NCBI RefSeq assembly: GCF_000002985.6
Contig: NC_003284.9
Location: 1,674,001-1,738,000, forward strand
Length of the DNA stretch: 64,000 bases
Source: Caenorhabditis elegans
Taxonomy: Eukaryota; Nematoda; Chromadorea; Rhabditida; Rhabditidae
Direction of reading: 5' to 3'
The notes under the pieces are model-generated. The model ran no database searches, was not told where the DNA came from, and saw nothing but the letters and a program-made list of their open reading frames with translations. The position numbers and the translations under genes were made by a program. Below, one piece after another: positions 33,472 through 45,118 of this stretch (the first letter of the stretch is position 1; the number at the start of each line of letters is the position of its first letter).

Positions 33472-35043
33472 CTCAAACTGGGATGTAGGGAAGAAAATTT
33501 TCTGGAGGGAGTCGACTTTCGATTCCGCTTTCTTCAATTATGACTATTTGGGGAAAGACGTTCGAAAACCGCTTATCACTGATATTGAAAATTTTATTAC
33601 AGAATTGTACTCATCATAAAATTCCCGGAAGGGAGACGTACAGTTGAGGGCTATATCTTGTACACAGACAGATGTATAGAAAAAAAAAACAAGTTTTGGC
33701 CTGAAAATTAAAAAAAATATATCTCTTGGCAGAGCATATTTAACGCCACGAAACTTCATCTTCCATTAGATAAAATCAAAAACTATGAATTAAAAATACA
33801 TTCCGAAAAACTTTAGTGGAAAAAATGTTCAGGTGACCCAGGAAACCACTCCCCCCAGTACTAAATTTTTGAATTAATTTTTTCTTGAAAAATTTTCCCA
33901 CTGAACTTTTTACAAATTTTATATGTCTCGATGCGTCTTGATGAGACCTACACGTCAATTTTTGGAAAACTAAGAAAACTTGAAAACTGACCGAGTTATG
34001 ATTGAAAAAGTAGATTCGCGAAAATCGGAGAATGTGCAAAATTTGGCACTTATTAGTCTTGCTCGGCCGACTTATAAACTCATATAATTTTTTCAATTCT
34101 GAGTTGAAAATCGTGTTCAGCGTACTTTTTTACGTGGGGTAAACAAAAAAAATATCAAAAAAGATGAAGTAGAACTTGAGATAAAGACGAAAAACTACTT
34201 TTTCGGAAAAAATTTTTTTTTGGCAAAATGTCATCTTTTGGCTTTTTGTTTTATCACAAATTTTTGCCTTTTGCACTTATGAACTCAAACTTTTTTTCAA
34301 AAAATCATTCTCTCTGAGTAGTATCTTGCATATGAATTTGAAACAATACAGAGCAAAACCCGAATTTTAATTCAATTAAAACATGGTTTTTTGGGGGTAA
34401 AAAGAGCAAAAAAAGTTTTTTTCAAACTGGGGAAAGCCGCCCTGAGCTCAAAAAGTTGAAGTACTTTCCCTTTAACTTTCCTAAGTTTTTAGTAGATTTT
34501 TATCAAATTCTAAATGAGCCTAACCGATGTAATGCTTGGTAACTAAACTACTTGTTATGATGAGAATACCATTTCTCTAACACCTCTCACGAACCACTGT
34601 CTATACAATTCCCGTGAGGCTGTACAGCTCTCAGAAACGTATAAACAAATTGGAAGAAAGAATGATGCTCACGTGATAAGAAGAAATTAGCATAAGCATA
34701 GAATTTCTGAATATGAAAAAAATTTAAAACTTAACTGTTGTCTTAATATGAACTTATTATATACCTAGTGTCAAAAAAGTCAAACGTTTCGAAATTGAAA
34801 CTATTCAAAACGAGTAAAACAAAAAAATGAGGATGGCTATTATATGCAGCTCACACCAAATTGTAGGATGAACGGATGGGAGGACTTGATAGAGGTGTCA
34901 CATAGAGTTCCAAACAACATACACTGTACGGAGAGAGCAATTGGTTTGTGTCGGCCACAGGCAACACTGCGGAGCAACAGCTGTTGTGCAAGCGGCAAAT
35001 GTTGACTAACGGTATTTTCTATAGGTCAAAACATCGGATATAC

Positions 35044-35503
35044 CAGGGCTGGGCGGCAATTGCCGTTCGGCAAGTTGATTTGTCGACAATTTCGGCAAAT
35101 CGGCAAACCGGCAATTTGCCGATTTGCCGGAAATTTCTAATTCCGGCAATTTGCCGGTTTGCCGATTTGCCGGAAATTTTAATTTACGGCAAATTGCCGA
35201 CTTGCCGATTTGCCTGATACCAGATTTGCCGGAAATGTTTAGAGGGATTTTTTTATAAGACGGAAGCACTTAAAACTGTCCATTTTTGAATTTTTCCTGT
35301 TTTTTCTACATACTTTCATAGAATATGCGTACTTCTCAAAACAGATATAGGAAAATTCATATGATGCGTTTAATTTTGCCATTTGAAATTGAAATTCCAA
35401 AAAGTAAGTGCAAAACCACAATTTGCCGAAAATTTTCGGCAAATTACCGATTTGTCGGCAAATTCGGCAAATCGGCAATTTGCCGGTTTGCCGCTTTGCC
35501 GTT
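35044..35503. mobile_element. hAT-type repeat, CAGGGCTGGGCGGCAA end
   Basis: It starts CAGGGCTGGGCGGCAATTGCC and consists of CGGCAAATCGGCAAACCGGC units. Its right side runs without a clear terminus into the truncated left arm of a Tc1-type foldback at about 35503. Confidence 0.5.
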
Positions 35504-36083
35504 TTTCGTGAATTTTGGGCTGTGTTTAATTAACCATAACTCAAAAACTACATTATTTTTGAAAACCCTCAACTAACAAAATGTTGACCATGGTGTTGTT
35601 TACATTGCCTGATAAATATTATCTCAAAAAAACTGCCGTCAAAAGTGTTACAGCGGCAGACACCTGGCGAGTCGGTTTTTGACCTTGCAGCCGAAATCGA
35701 CTGTAACTCAAGAAAAAATTGCTTCCATAAAAATAATTTTGTTTAAAAAATCATCTTCATAAAATTTTCTGTCTCATGTTTTTTAAAGATTTTTTTATTA
35801 ATAAAATTATTATTATAGAAGAGATTTTTCTTGAGTTACAGACGATTTCGGATGCAAGGTCAAAAACCAACTCGCCAGGTGTCTGCCGCTGTAAAATTTT
35901 TTTCGGCAGGTTTTTTAAGATAATATTTATCAGGCAATGTAAACAACATCATGACCAACATTTTGTTAGTTGAGGGTTTTCAAAAATAATGTTTAGTTTT
36001 TTTTTTGAGTTATGGTTAGGCCATTTTTACACAGGCCAAAATTCACGAAAAACCGTTTGCGCATACCTTTTTGGCCATCACTG
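35503..36083. mobile_element. Tc1-type foldback MITE, left end lost
   Basis: The right end, read inward on the minus strand, is CAGTGATGGCCAAAAAGGTA, close to the known Tc1 terminus, and is followed by TA at the insertion edge. Arms (about 35505-35717 and 35822-36067) are complementary, including TTTTTCGTGAATTTTGG. The outer 30 or so bases of the left end are missing and hAT-type GGCAAA repeats stand in their place. Confidence 0.7.
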
Positions 36084-36292
36084 TATACAACTTCCTCTTT
36101 GGGTTTTTTGAGGCGTTTTTGAAAATTCATACATATTAAAAGAAAAAATCAAGAGTCTATAAATTTATTCACAAAAAATAAAACAATAAACAAGAACGAG
36201 AATGGGTATTATTCGTTTTCAAAAAAAAAAAACAAAAGCTAGGAAAAAACTTGGTCAGACATTCTCACTTAAAATCAAATTGAAAGGGATTT

Positions 36293-37171
36293 TCACAATC
36301 TTTCCACATTCAATACAAAACACCACGAAAACTCTTTAAGCGAAATGTCGAATTTGTTGTTACAATTTGAAAATTCAATCTTAAACTCATTGCCGCCGGC
36401 ATAGTCCAGTTTGAATACTTTTGCAAGTTCAATTGGATTTGACTTGGATTTTTCAAAAGTTATCTCGCAACTTTGAAATGTACTTCTTCTCAAAAGGTCC
36501 TGCAAAAAAAAAGATAATCAAATGAAAAACTAGGTTATCTTACCTCTCTCATTTGTATCGCGGTTTGAACGGAAACTTTGCCCACATAGTGAATACTGAA
36601 GCATTGAAAATGAAACAAATGAACAATTATTGTACTGGAAATTTTAGAAAAAGGAATAAAAATTCTAAGTTCTTCTGCATTTTGCCATTGCTTCAAATCG
36701 GTTATTCTTTCGAATTGATAAATTGACTTAATCCCCGACAAGTCAATATTTTTGAGCTGTTTAGCATCAAAACATGGGAGAATCGTAAGAACTTGTTCAA
36801 AAGAAAACTTATGAAGTCCTATTTCTTTTACGTGAACACATTTTTGGGTTTTGAAAAACTCGATGAGAGATGAAACTATGTTGCGTCTATATTTCGTGTT
36901 GTTAGCAAATTTAATGTTTTGTGCGTGCTTCGATACTATCTTCAAATCCTTGAGCGCTCTATCCACAAAGTTTTTCCGATCAATTATATATTTCTGTCCA
37001 TTGTGATTAGCATTTGAACTGCCATTTGCTGTTTTAGTATATAGGATTTCGATTCCGTCCAACATCAAATTGAGTTTACAGTCATACAGAATTAAATCCA
37101 CAATATTAAAGCAAGTTCCAATCGTATCAACGGCGGTTCTCAAACTGCGACACACTTTACTCGCTCTTAGT
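36293..37171 (-). pseudogene. F-box A family gene lacking a visible F-box exon
   Basis: Two exons fit: 37171-36544 and 36499-36293 (277 codons from the acceptor). The first begins in phase with LRASKVCRSLRTAVDTIG, the second half of an F-box, followed by the FTH/DUF38 domain (VLTILPCFDAKQLKNIDLSG, ITDLKQWQNAEEL, HLFHFQCFSIHYVGKVS). The second exon starts DLLRRSTFQSCEI. It is a close paralogue of the gene at 42497-44568. The expected first F-box exon (MPLNV... type) was not found. A hAT-type repeat starts at 37328, 157 bp upstream of the exon. It may be a live gene with a distant first exon or a 5'-disrupted pseudogene. Confidence 0.6.
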
Positions 37172-39053
37172 CTGTAACAAATAAATATGATGTTATTTCT
37201 GAAAAATTCCATTGTTAGTGAGATCTATAAAAACTAACAGAGGAAATACCTTGTTCTCAATTATTCCCATTTTGGTACACTCGGAAAATTAAATGGGCGA
37301 TCTATGAATCGTAGGCCACCATACGACCAGGGCTGGGAATTTTTTGGTTTTTTGGTTTTCTGTTTTTTGGTTTTTTTTTGGTATTTTGACGAAAAATCGA
37401 ATTTTGGTTTTTTTTTTGGTTTTTTGGGACCAAAAAAACCAAAAAATCCAAAAAAAAAAGTTTTCCGTGTCTAGTCTCGACTCGAGACTTTTCTGTATGT
37501 ATTTTAACACAGTTGTGACGTTATAAATGTATTTTAATACATTTTGCAACATTACTTGAATAACCCCATTAAAAATCAACTTAAGCATCAACAATTTTTT
37601 TTTGGTTTTTTTTTTGGTTTTTCGAAAATTTCTTTTTTTTGTTTTTTGGTTTTTTGCTAATTCTTCATAATTTTCGAATGAGTATAACTCACAAAATAAG
37701 CATTTCAGAAAGAGAGATTTTACTAATAAACTGTTGCTTAGAATCTTGTCTAAATGTTAACACATGATCCAACAGTGTAAAAAATTCAGGTCAAGAGATA
37801 CAGCGGGAGACACCTCGCGAGTCCATTTTTGGCTATTTCTCTTGAAACGCCTGTAGCTCGAGAATGAGAAGTTTTCATGAGAAAAGTTTTAGTAATAAAA
37901 TAATCTGCAATTATTTTTCTATCACATGCATATAGTCGTTTTTTTAACAAACAACCTGTAGAATAGAGCTGTAAGTTTAAACACGCGCTTCTCAAAGCAC
38001 CGATTTGACCGATTGTTCAAAAACCAGGTCATGTTTTTCAAAAATATATTTTTGTGCATATATTTTGAATAACTAATTGTATAATTGAATTTTATTTACA
38101 TTTCAACTGAAAAGCAAGTATTAGAAAAATTTAACCACCATTTTTAGAAATTGTTCCCGACGAGTGCTGGTACGCAGCTTATTTTCAGAAATCAATTTTT
38201 ACATTTGATCTTGATTACATTTAATCTTGAACACTTACCTAAAATGATTCGTAACCGAAACGTTCTGAAACGTGATAGTGTTACTATTTAAGAGACGTTA
38301 GACATTTTAACCAGTCAGAGATATCCTAACCTATGCTAATTGCTAATTAGTTGATAACCCAACTCTGTGAGCAAAACGAGCCCAAATGAGCTTACAACCA
38401 CAAACCTTATTCATTTCTTTTATTACACCCATTTATTAAACTATGACTAGATTCGAACTCGAGGCCATTTACTCTTCAAAATTTTCTTTCTAAATTTTAT
38501 AAAACTGTAATATATAAAATATTTAACTTTGTGATAAAAATTGAAAACTTACATTTACCATTTCCAATTAAAAAGTGAACATAATTAAGAAGAAAACAAA
38601 AATATCAGAGGGCATCACACAAACGCCCAAATAAAGAAGAATGGAGAAAATAAGGTCTTTCCAAATGTATCGGCTGCTAAGATTTTATCAGCTGTTGACA
38701 ATCTCCGTCCGCCCTTTCGTTCACACATTTGTCAGGGGCATTAAGGAAACCGTCAAAGAAATAATATCTGGAAAGAAGATCAAAGCGATTTATACTCCAC
38801 GTTATATACGAGACCTGTTTCATTTGAAAATTCATGTTAAGACGTCATCACCACAAACATTTCAGCAGCGGCGAAACTGAAATTAAGCTTCAAAGTGGAA
38901 AAGAAGTTTTTCCAGGTTACAAATAGTCAAAATTTGGGTTTTCTGAGAGAAAATTGACCAAAAAAACTATTTTCAGCGATTACAGCAGATATGTTGGACT
39001 TCCGACTATGTAGCTTCAAAAAAACTGTTGAATTTCAGAAGTGTCTTTCATAT

Positions 39054-39415
39054 GTACACTCAAAATAATAAAACTGCGTGGCGTGTACTGCAGAAAACCT
39101 AATATTTAGGCCCCGCCTTTTTCTCGTCCACTCTCGGAGAAAAGGCGAAAATCCTGACCCCAACCAATATCAGGACGCCGACATCTCACGGTTTCCGCGC
39201 GCCGCTGCGTTTAACTCGCTGTGGGCGTGGCGAGCTGTCTCCGCCTGCTGCGAGTTAAACCTAGCGACACGCGGAACCCGTGAGATGTCGGCGGCCTGAT
39301 ATTGGTTGGGGTCCCCAATTTTGCCTTTTCCCCGTGAGTAGACGAGAAAAAGGCGGGGCTTTAATTTTGGGTTTTCTGCGTACACGCCACGCAGTTTTTT
39401 TTTTATTTTGAGTGT
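39054..39415. mobile_element. Foldback MITE, ends CACTCAAAATAA ... TTATTTTGAGTG
   Basis: Inverted ends CACTCAAAATAA + ACTGCGTGGCGTGTAC bracket inner inverted arms with CCCCGCCTTTTTCTCGTC and CCGACATCTCACGG. Related partial copies occur at 43404-43512 and 44170-44340, inside an F-box-gene intron. Confidence 0.8.
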
Positions 39416-39606
39416 AATTAATTTTTTGATAAGTTCCTCTCTCTAAATTAATACAGGAAAAAATGCCTAAACAAAAATGAAAAAAAAAAAATTAAAAATC
39501 ACGTGAAAAGTAAATTTTATAACAACAAAACATTAATTTTTTCAAATTAGAAATGATTCAAATTCACATGAAGTATACTTAATTTGCAATACTTTTATAT
39601 TCTTTC

Positions 39607-39930
39607 GGCGGAGGATGGCTGAGTGGCTCAAGGCGCTGGTTTGAAGCAATCCTCCGAAGGACGTGATGAGTTCGATTCCCACTCCCCCCGCCGTCTTCTG
39701 TAATATGCGACTGGTGGTCAAATGAGATTACCTTCACTGGAAACCCCTGGGGGTCACTGGTTCGACCCACTCCCCCGCCTCAGAATGAGCGAGCCAAGCA
39801 CTCCATGAATTACGACACTGGGAGGACCTCCACAACATTGGTGATGTAGCAGGTAGAAGAATAATAATGGATTGAACTGTTGTGAGATTAATGTAAATGA
39901 AAATGAATAAAGATTTAAAAAATTTTTGCT
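39607..39930 (+). repeat. tRNA-Ser-derived SINE-like element
   Basis: 39607-39693 folds roughly as a class II tRNA. GGCGGAG pairs with CCCCGCC at the ends, the D arm is TGGCTGAGTGGCTCAAGGCG, the anticodon loop TTTGAAG would give TGA, and the T loop is TTCGATT. Several stems contain mismatches. The following sequence is not a tRNA and ends A-rich (AATGAATAAAGATTTAAAA), as in a SINE. Confidence 0.55.
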
Positions 39931-40117
39931 CTGTTTCAGTACTGCAGCTTAATTTTTTCCGGAAACGTCAAATTTCCTTTAAATTATTGCATAAAACCCC
40001 TTTAGAATCTCTACACTTTCTCACACGCAAGGAAAAATAGTAATCATATTTGTGAGTAATTAGGCATTATTAATAACAATTTGAAAAGCTTACAATTTAT
40101 TTCACAATAATATGACG

Positions 40118-40251
40118 TCACTTGACCGAAAACTTCTCATCTGGACGATGAAAGCGCTTTGCTGAGGCACCACCACCACTAACTCCTGAAAAGCCTCCGA
40201 AGACTGACGCTCTCAAATCACCAACATTCCCACGATCATCACCACCAAAAA
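40118..40251 (-). CDS. Orphan 3'-terminal exon, glycine-rich
   Basis: Preceded by a strong acceptor (CTTTTTTGCAG on the minus strand). The frame gives FGGDDRGNVGDLRASVFGGF, then SGVSGGGASAKRFHRPDEKF, SVK and a TGA at 40120-40118. Gly/Phe-rich composition and the good acceptor indicate a true last exon. I could not find the preceding exons: 40252-42496 is occupied by a tandem-repeat fragment and a decayed Tc1-like transposon. It may belong to a gene interrupted by those elements. Confidence 0.45.
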
Positions 40252-40379
40252 CTGCAAAAAAGAGACGGAAAGCTTAGACTGTAAGTTTATTAGTCTTATA
40301 GTTGTCGCTTATTTGTTGCATGTTTTTTGCACAGAAATTCCTTGAAGGTAATGCTGAGCAAGCTTTCCCAGGTTTTTTT

Positions 40380-40690
40380 GATTATGTTGAAGAGTTTTAT
40401 GAAATAAAAAAGAATGACTCCATATGATTTTCCATACTTTTGAATTTTTGAAAAAATCAGCTTTTATATATTTTTATCAATTTTTAAAAAAATACTTCCG
40501 TACAAGCTAATATACTCTGTTTGGCATTTGCTGGTATTTTTGATTATGTTGAAGAGTTTTATGAAATAAAAAAGAATGACTCTATATGATTTTCCCATAC
40601 TTTTGAATTTTTGAAAAAATCTGCTTTTATATACTTTTATCAATTAAAAAAAAAACTTCCGTACAAGCTAATATACTCTGTAAAAATTAT
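40380..40690 (-). repeat. Two reverse-oriented units of the array found at 46.7-53 kb
   Basis: Contains TACTTCCGTACAAGCTAATA and ATGACTCTATATGATTTTCC motifs spaced by about 170 bp, the reverse complement of the array at 46740-47500 and 51627-52158. Confidence 0.75.
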
Positions 40691-40823
40691 GGAATTCCGG
40701 AAATGTTTTGATAGACTTGGATTCTAGATTTTTTTAAAATATTATTGGTAAGTTTGTGGGACAGGAAAGTAAATTTAAGCCGCGCTAGAGAGGCTTTTGT
40801 GTCGAATTCCAATTTTCACAGGT

Positions 40824-42041
40824 ATACTATTTTATTTTAATCATTAAATATTTGTTTTTTGTTGTTGAAAATTTCAGCTCAATCGGGCAATTTTCAACAG
40901 AATGGCACCCTTCAGCGCACATCGTGTTTGAATTATCGACTTTTTTCGGAAGGGAGTGAGCCGAGTTACCATTGCTAAAAAGCTTGCCGTTGCTCGCCAG
41001 ACAGTTTAAGATAAAATTTGAAGGTCCGGGGAGCTCGGCAATTTACAGGACCGTGCTGGACAAGAAAAAGAGTCAGTGTGACCACTCCGGAAGTCGTGAC
41101 GACCGTAAGAGACAGGATCCGAAGAAAACCCCATCGAATTATGAGAATAATGGCTGCTGGCATGGACTCGAGCAGGATGGATCGAAACGAATTGTCAAAG
41201 ACAAGCTGAGACTCACACCGTATCGTGTGAGAAATATCTTCTTTGTTTTCTATGCCAATAAGCTGAAACGGCTTGACAAAGCAAAACGGATCTTTCGCCG
41301 TACGCACCCTGGGGAGAATCTCGTGATTGTTTTCTCTGATGAATACTGTTCACAGAAAGCAGAGTTCAGTTCTCAAAACTGTGGAGAACTTGAATTAAGG
41401 TCTTATGAAGCTAATCAAATAGATGGATCATACATCAAGTCTCCCACCCTCCCAGCACCACAGTTTTGGAGAAGCATGCTGAACTGATGTATTATTTGAA
41501 TTTCATTGATTATGGCGTGAAAATCAAGAAAAAGTGTAAATCAAAGAGATTTTGAAGAAGGAAATTCTTCCTTGATTCCAAAATCATCTCGGAAAATGTC
41601 ATTGTGTGTTCCAGCTATGTGGAGCGCCTGCTTGTACTGCAAAACTCTCCAACAGTCGTGCGCAACTCACATCCAAGCGTTCGAACCAAAGGAAGATTAG
41701 CCTGGTTTCTCGCCGGACTATAATTCCATTGATTATTCCATTCACAGGGTCTTGTAGGGAAAGGTCCCAGCTAAGTCTCACACAAATTTGGTTGTTCTGA
41801 AGGAGACACTGATTAAGGAATGGGACAATTTGTCAGTCAAGTACCTGCGTACGGGCATCGACGCCTACCCTCGATTTCTTCGAGCTGCCATCGCCACGAA
41901 AGGAGGCCGCATGGAGCATGACTAATTAAATTATGTTGTACGGGATATAAATAAACTTTTTGTAAAGTTTCATATTTTTCTGACGTCTGGTGTTAAAGTT
42001 ACACAACAATACTTTTGTACGGGTAATTGTGCGCCACCCTG
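40824..42041 (+). mobile_element. Decayed Tc1-like transposon, 5' end missing
   Basis: The 3' terminus (reverse complement) is CAGGGTGGCGCACAATTACC. The transposase remnant starts at ATG 40902 and ends TAA 41923-41925, with several nonsense codons and frame breaks. Recognisable blocks are an HTH (FFRKGVSRVTIAKKLAVARQ), VTTPEVVTTVRDRIRRKP, KDKLRLTPYR, ANKLKRLDKAKRIFRRT, VIVFSDE (first catalytic Asp region), and near the end LIKEWDNLSVKYLR. It is inactive. The 5' terminal repeat that would precede ATACTATTTTATTTTAATCA is absent here but present in the fragment at 44814. Confidence 0.85.
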
Positions 42042-42496
42042 TAGATTGTACCTTCTGTCATGAAATTTTTTTTTCAATTTGTTTCAGTTTTGCTCATTGT
42101 ACTGTATAGTTTTTATCTGTGCATTTCTTACATATTCAAATAATACGAAAAACTCACGAAAAATTGATTTGCTCAATGGACCTTTAATAATTGCTAATTA
42201 AATTTCAGAAAAGTTGGAGAAAAAACACAATTCTCAGACTGACTTGCCGGAAAGTTACATAAAAGTTTATTCCAGTTTTATTTATTGTATTGTATATCAT
42301 CAAGATTCAACAATAAACTATCACAAATCACTTGAAATTGTCATGAAAAAAGCCTATCAGACAAGCTTAATTCTAAAAATGGTTGCAAAAGTGGAAAGTA
42401 TTTAGTTACAAAAATAGAACAATAAATATGAATAAAATGGACTATATTTATTTCAGAAATAAAAATAACCAAAACTAATAAAACTGATAAGAATTG

Positions 42497-44568
42497 TCAC
42501 AATTTGATAATTTTCAATAGGAAATAGTTTGAATCAGTTTCCCAATATTTGAGCGAAATATCAAATTGGCTGTTGCCATTTGAAAAATGAATCAAAAATA
42601 ATTCACTATCGCCGATGTAGTCAGGTTTGAATACTTTTGCAAGTTCAATCGGATTTGACTTTGATTTTGCAAAAATTATCTCGCAACTTTGAAATGTACT
42701 TCTTCTCAAAAGATTCTGCAAATAGAAGATAATCAAATGAAAAACAAGGTGTTTTTACATCTCTCATTTGGATCGCGATTTGTGCCGGAACCTCGTCCAT
42801 GTCGTGAATACGGAAGCATTTGAAATGAAACATATGAATGATCATTGTACTAGCAATCTTAGAGTCCCAAAATACGAGTTTGTCCGCATTTTTCCATTGC
42901 TCCAAATGGGTGATTTGTTCGAATCTCTCAATTGACGCAATGCATGACAATTCAATTTTTTTGAGCTCTTTATCTTCAAAACATGGAAGAATCGTAAGGA
43001 CTTCATCAAAAGAGAACTTATTGAGTTCTATTTCCATTACGAGAATACATTTTTCGGGCTTCAAAAACTGGATGAGAGAAGAAACAATTCCGCATCCATG
43101 TTCCGTCATGTTCCAGATTACAACGTTCCGTGCATGATTCGATAGTATTTTGAAATCTTTAAGCGCTCTTTCCACAAAGTTCTCTCGATCAATTATTTTT
43201 TTCTCTCCATTGCGACACACAATCCTTCTGGCATTTGCTGCATTAGTATAGATAATTGCAGTTCCGTTCAAGTCTATATCGACACTTTGTTCCCTCAAGA
43301 TCAAATCGATGTCATCAAAACGTAACCCAAATTTCTCGACGGCGGTTTTCAAACTGCGACACACTTTTCTCGCGCTTAGTCTGCAACAAATAAATATGAC
43401 GTTACACTCAAAATAAAAAACTGCGTGGCGTGTACTGCAGAAAACCTAATATTTAGGCCCCGCCTTTTTCTCGTCCACTCACGGAAAAAGGCAAAAATTT
43501 TGGGCGTGGCGAGTAGGCACGAGTTGGTATATCAAATTGATAGGTTATGACAGTTCCATTTGGAATATACAAAGCTAAAATTATAAAGTTTTAAATTTTT
43601 TTTGAAATTTGTGAAAATTCGGATTTTTTTTCATCAAAAATTGCCATTTTGGAAAAGGTCAAAACTGAATGCCTGAAGATAGGCACGAGTTGATATATCA
43701 AATTGATAGGTTATGACAGTTCCAATTGAAATAAACAAAGCTTACAAAGTTTTAAATTTGTTTTCATTCAGTTTTTTTTGTTGGCATTCAGTTTTGACCT
43801 ACTCCAAAATGGCAATTTTTGATGAAAAAAAATCCGAATTTTCACAAATTTCAAAAAAAATTTAAAATTTTATAATTTTAGCTTTGTATATTCCAAATGG
43901 AACTGTCATAACCTATCAATTCGATATATAAACTCGTGCCTACCTTCAGGCATTCAATTTTCATTCAAAAAATAGGTCACTTATCAAAATTCTTGGACAT
44001 TCGAAAATTAGTCTTGCAGCCTCTAATAGTCTTGCAGTCTTTATTAGTCTTGCACACCTACGGGTTGATTGAAAATTAGTCTTGCATGCAAGACTAATAG
44101 AGGAAATACGGTATATAAACTATTGAAATTCGTCGTAGCCTAAAATTTTCTACTTTTTGCGCGGGAGTGTACACTCAAAATAAAAAAAAGCCCCGCCTTT
44201 TCTCGTCTACTCACAGGGAAAAAGCAAAATTCGGGACCCCAACCAATATCAGGCCGCCGACATCTGACGAGTTCCGCGCGCCGCTACGCTTAACTCGCTG
44301 TGGGCGTGGCGGGCTGTGTCCGTGATGGCGAATTTCAACGGATTTTTCCGTTTTTCTTATGCAAAAAATGGAAGTTTGAATAGGGATACTACATTTAGAA
44401 GCAATTTCTTCATTGACCAACCGCATTCTTAAAAATAAAAAAAATAATAACTCACCGATCCACGGGCTCCAACTTTTCCAAAACTAGGTTTGCGACATTC
44501 AGAGGCATATTGAGAAAAGTTGGCAATACCAGATTTCTCTGAGGTGTCTTCAAACCGATATTGGTCAT
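42497..44568 (-). CDS. F-box A family protein (F-box + FTH/DUF38), transposon-filled first intron
   Basis: Three exons: 44568-44456, 43380-42759 and 42715-42497. They are GT-AG and in phase, giving 317 aa. Exon 1 holds the first half of the F-box (LNMPLNVANLVLEKLEPVDR), joined in phase to LSARKVCRSLKTAVEKFG in exon 2. The FTH/DUF38 domain follows (FSFDEVLTILPCFEDKELKK, ITHLEQWKNADKL, HMFHFKCFRIHDMDEVP), and the last exon starts NLLRRSTFQSCEI. Intron 1 (1075 bp) contains foldback-MITE fragments and inverted copies of the 165-bp satellite. An acceptor (TTTTACAG) 13 bp before the ATG suggests an upstream untranslated exon. Likely role: substrate receptor of an SCF ubiquitin ligase (family knowledge). 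Close paralogue of 36293-37171. Confidence 0.8.
43515..43975. repeat. Inverted copies of the 165-bp satellite in the F-box-gene intron
   Basis: GGCACGAGTTGGTATATCAA at about 43520 and GGCACGAGTTGATATATCAA at about 43683 are reverse-oriented units. AACTCGTGCCTACCTTCAGG at about 43930 is in forward orientation. Units therefore meet head to head near 43760. Confidence 0.8.
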
Positions 44569-44813
44569 TTTGGAAATTCCTGTAAAATTAACGTTTGCTC
44601 AAAAATTTTTGAAGACAGAGTAAAACTTACAGGAATCAAAAAAAATTGTTCGAAAGAAATTTGAAAACGATTTAGAAATAGTGGTGACAGTTTGGAATAC
44701 TTTATCAGTTTAACTTTCTTTCTTTACGCCTCTCGAATCCCTTCAATATTTTTTCTTATCATGTTTCAGCTGACGTATGGTTTTTGAGTCAATAAATATA
44801 CATTTTGTGTATA

Positions 44814-45118
44814 CAGGGTGGCGCCCAATTACCCGTACAAAAGTTTGACATAACGATGACGCGCGCTTACGCATGATATGCGCTTCAATACTATTTTATT
44901 TTAATCATTAAATATTTGTTTATTGTTGTTGAAAATTTCAGCTCAATCGGGCAATTTTCAACAGAATGGCACCCTTCAGCGCACATCGTGTTTGAATTAT
45001 CAACTTATTTCGGAAGGGAGTGAGCCGAGTTACCATTGCTAAAAAGCTTGCCGTTGCTCGCCAGACAGTTTAAGATAAAATTTGAAGGTCCGGGGAGCTT
45101 GGCAATTTACAGGACCGT
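44814..45118 (+). mobile_element. 5' fragment of the same Tc1-like family
   Basis: It begins TA + CAGGGTGGCGCCCAATTACC and matches the 40.8-kb element from ATACTATTTTATT through ACAGGACCGT, then stops where the 165-bp tandem array begins. It carries the same in-frame breaks early in the transposase. Confidence 0.85.

Larger units (their letters stand above)
32639..36292. other. Repeat-rich intergenic region
   Basis: It contains a short hAT-type MITE (32896-33006, ending CACCCCTG), a GC-rich hairpin (33090-33108), a decayed tRNA-like sequence (33394-33471), a hAT-type repeat from 35044 and a Tc1-type foldback (about 35503-36083). 33500-35000 is AT-rich with no supportable exon. Confidence 0.5.
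37172..40117. other. Intergenic region with repeats
   Basis: 37328-37650 is a hAT-type repeat (CAGGGCTGGGAATTTTTTGG) filled with TTTTTTGG units. 39054-39415 is a palindromic MITE and 39607-39930 a SINE. An open frame at 38641-38880 (79 codons, basic, MEKIRSFQMYRLLRF...) has no splice or homology support and stays unassigned. Confidence 0.45.

Noticed and set aside
40972-41487. Single 171-aa protein from the Tc1-like element
   Set aside because: The frame switches away from the transposase frame in its middle. It is an accident of a decayed transposase, not an intact gene.
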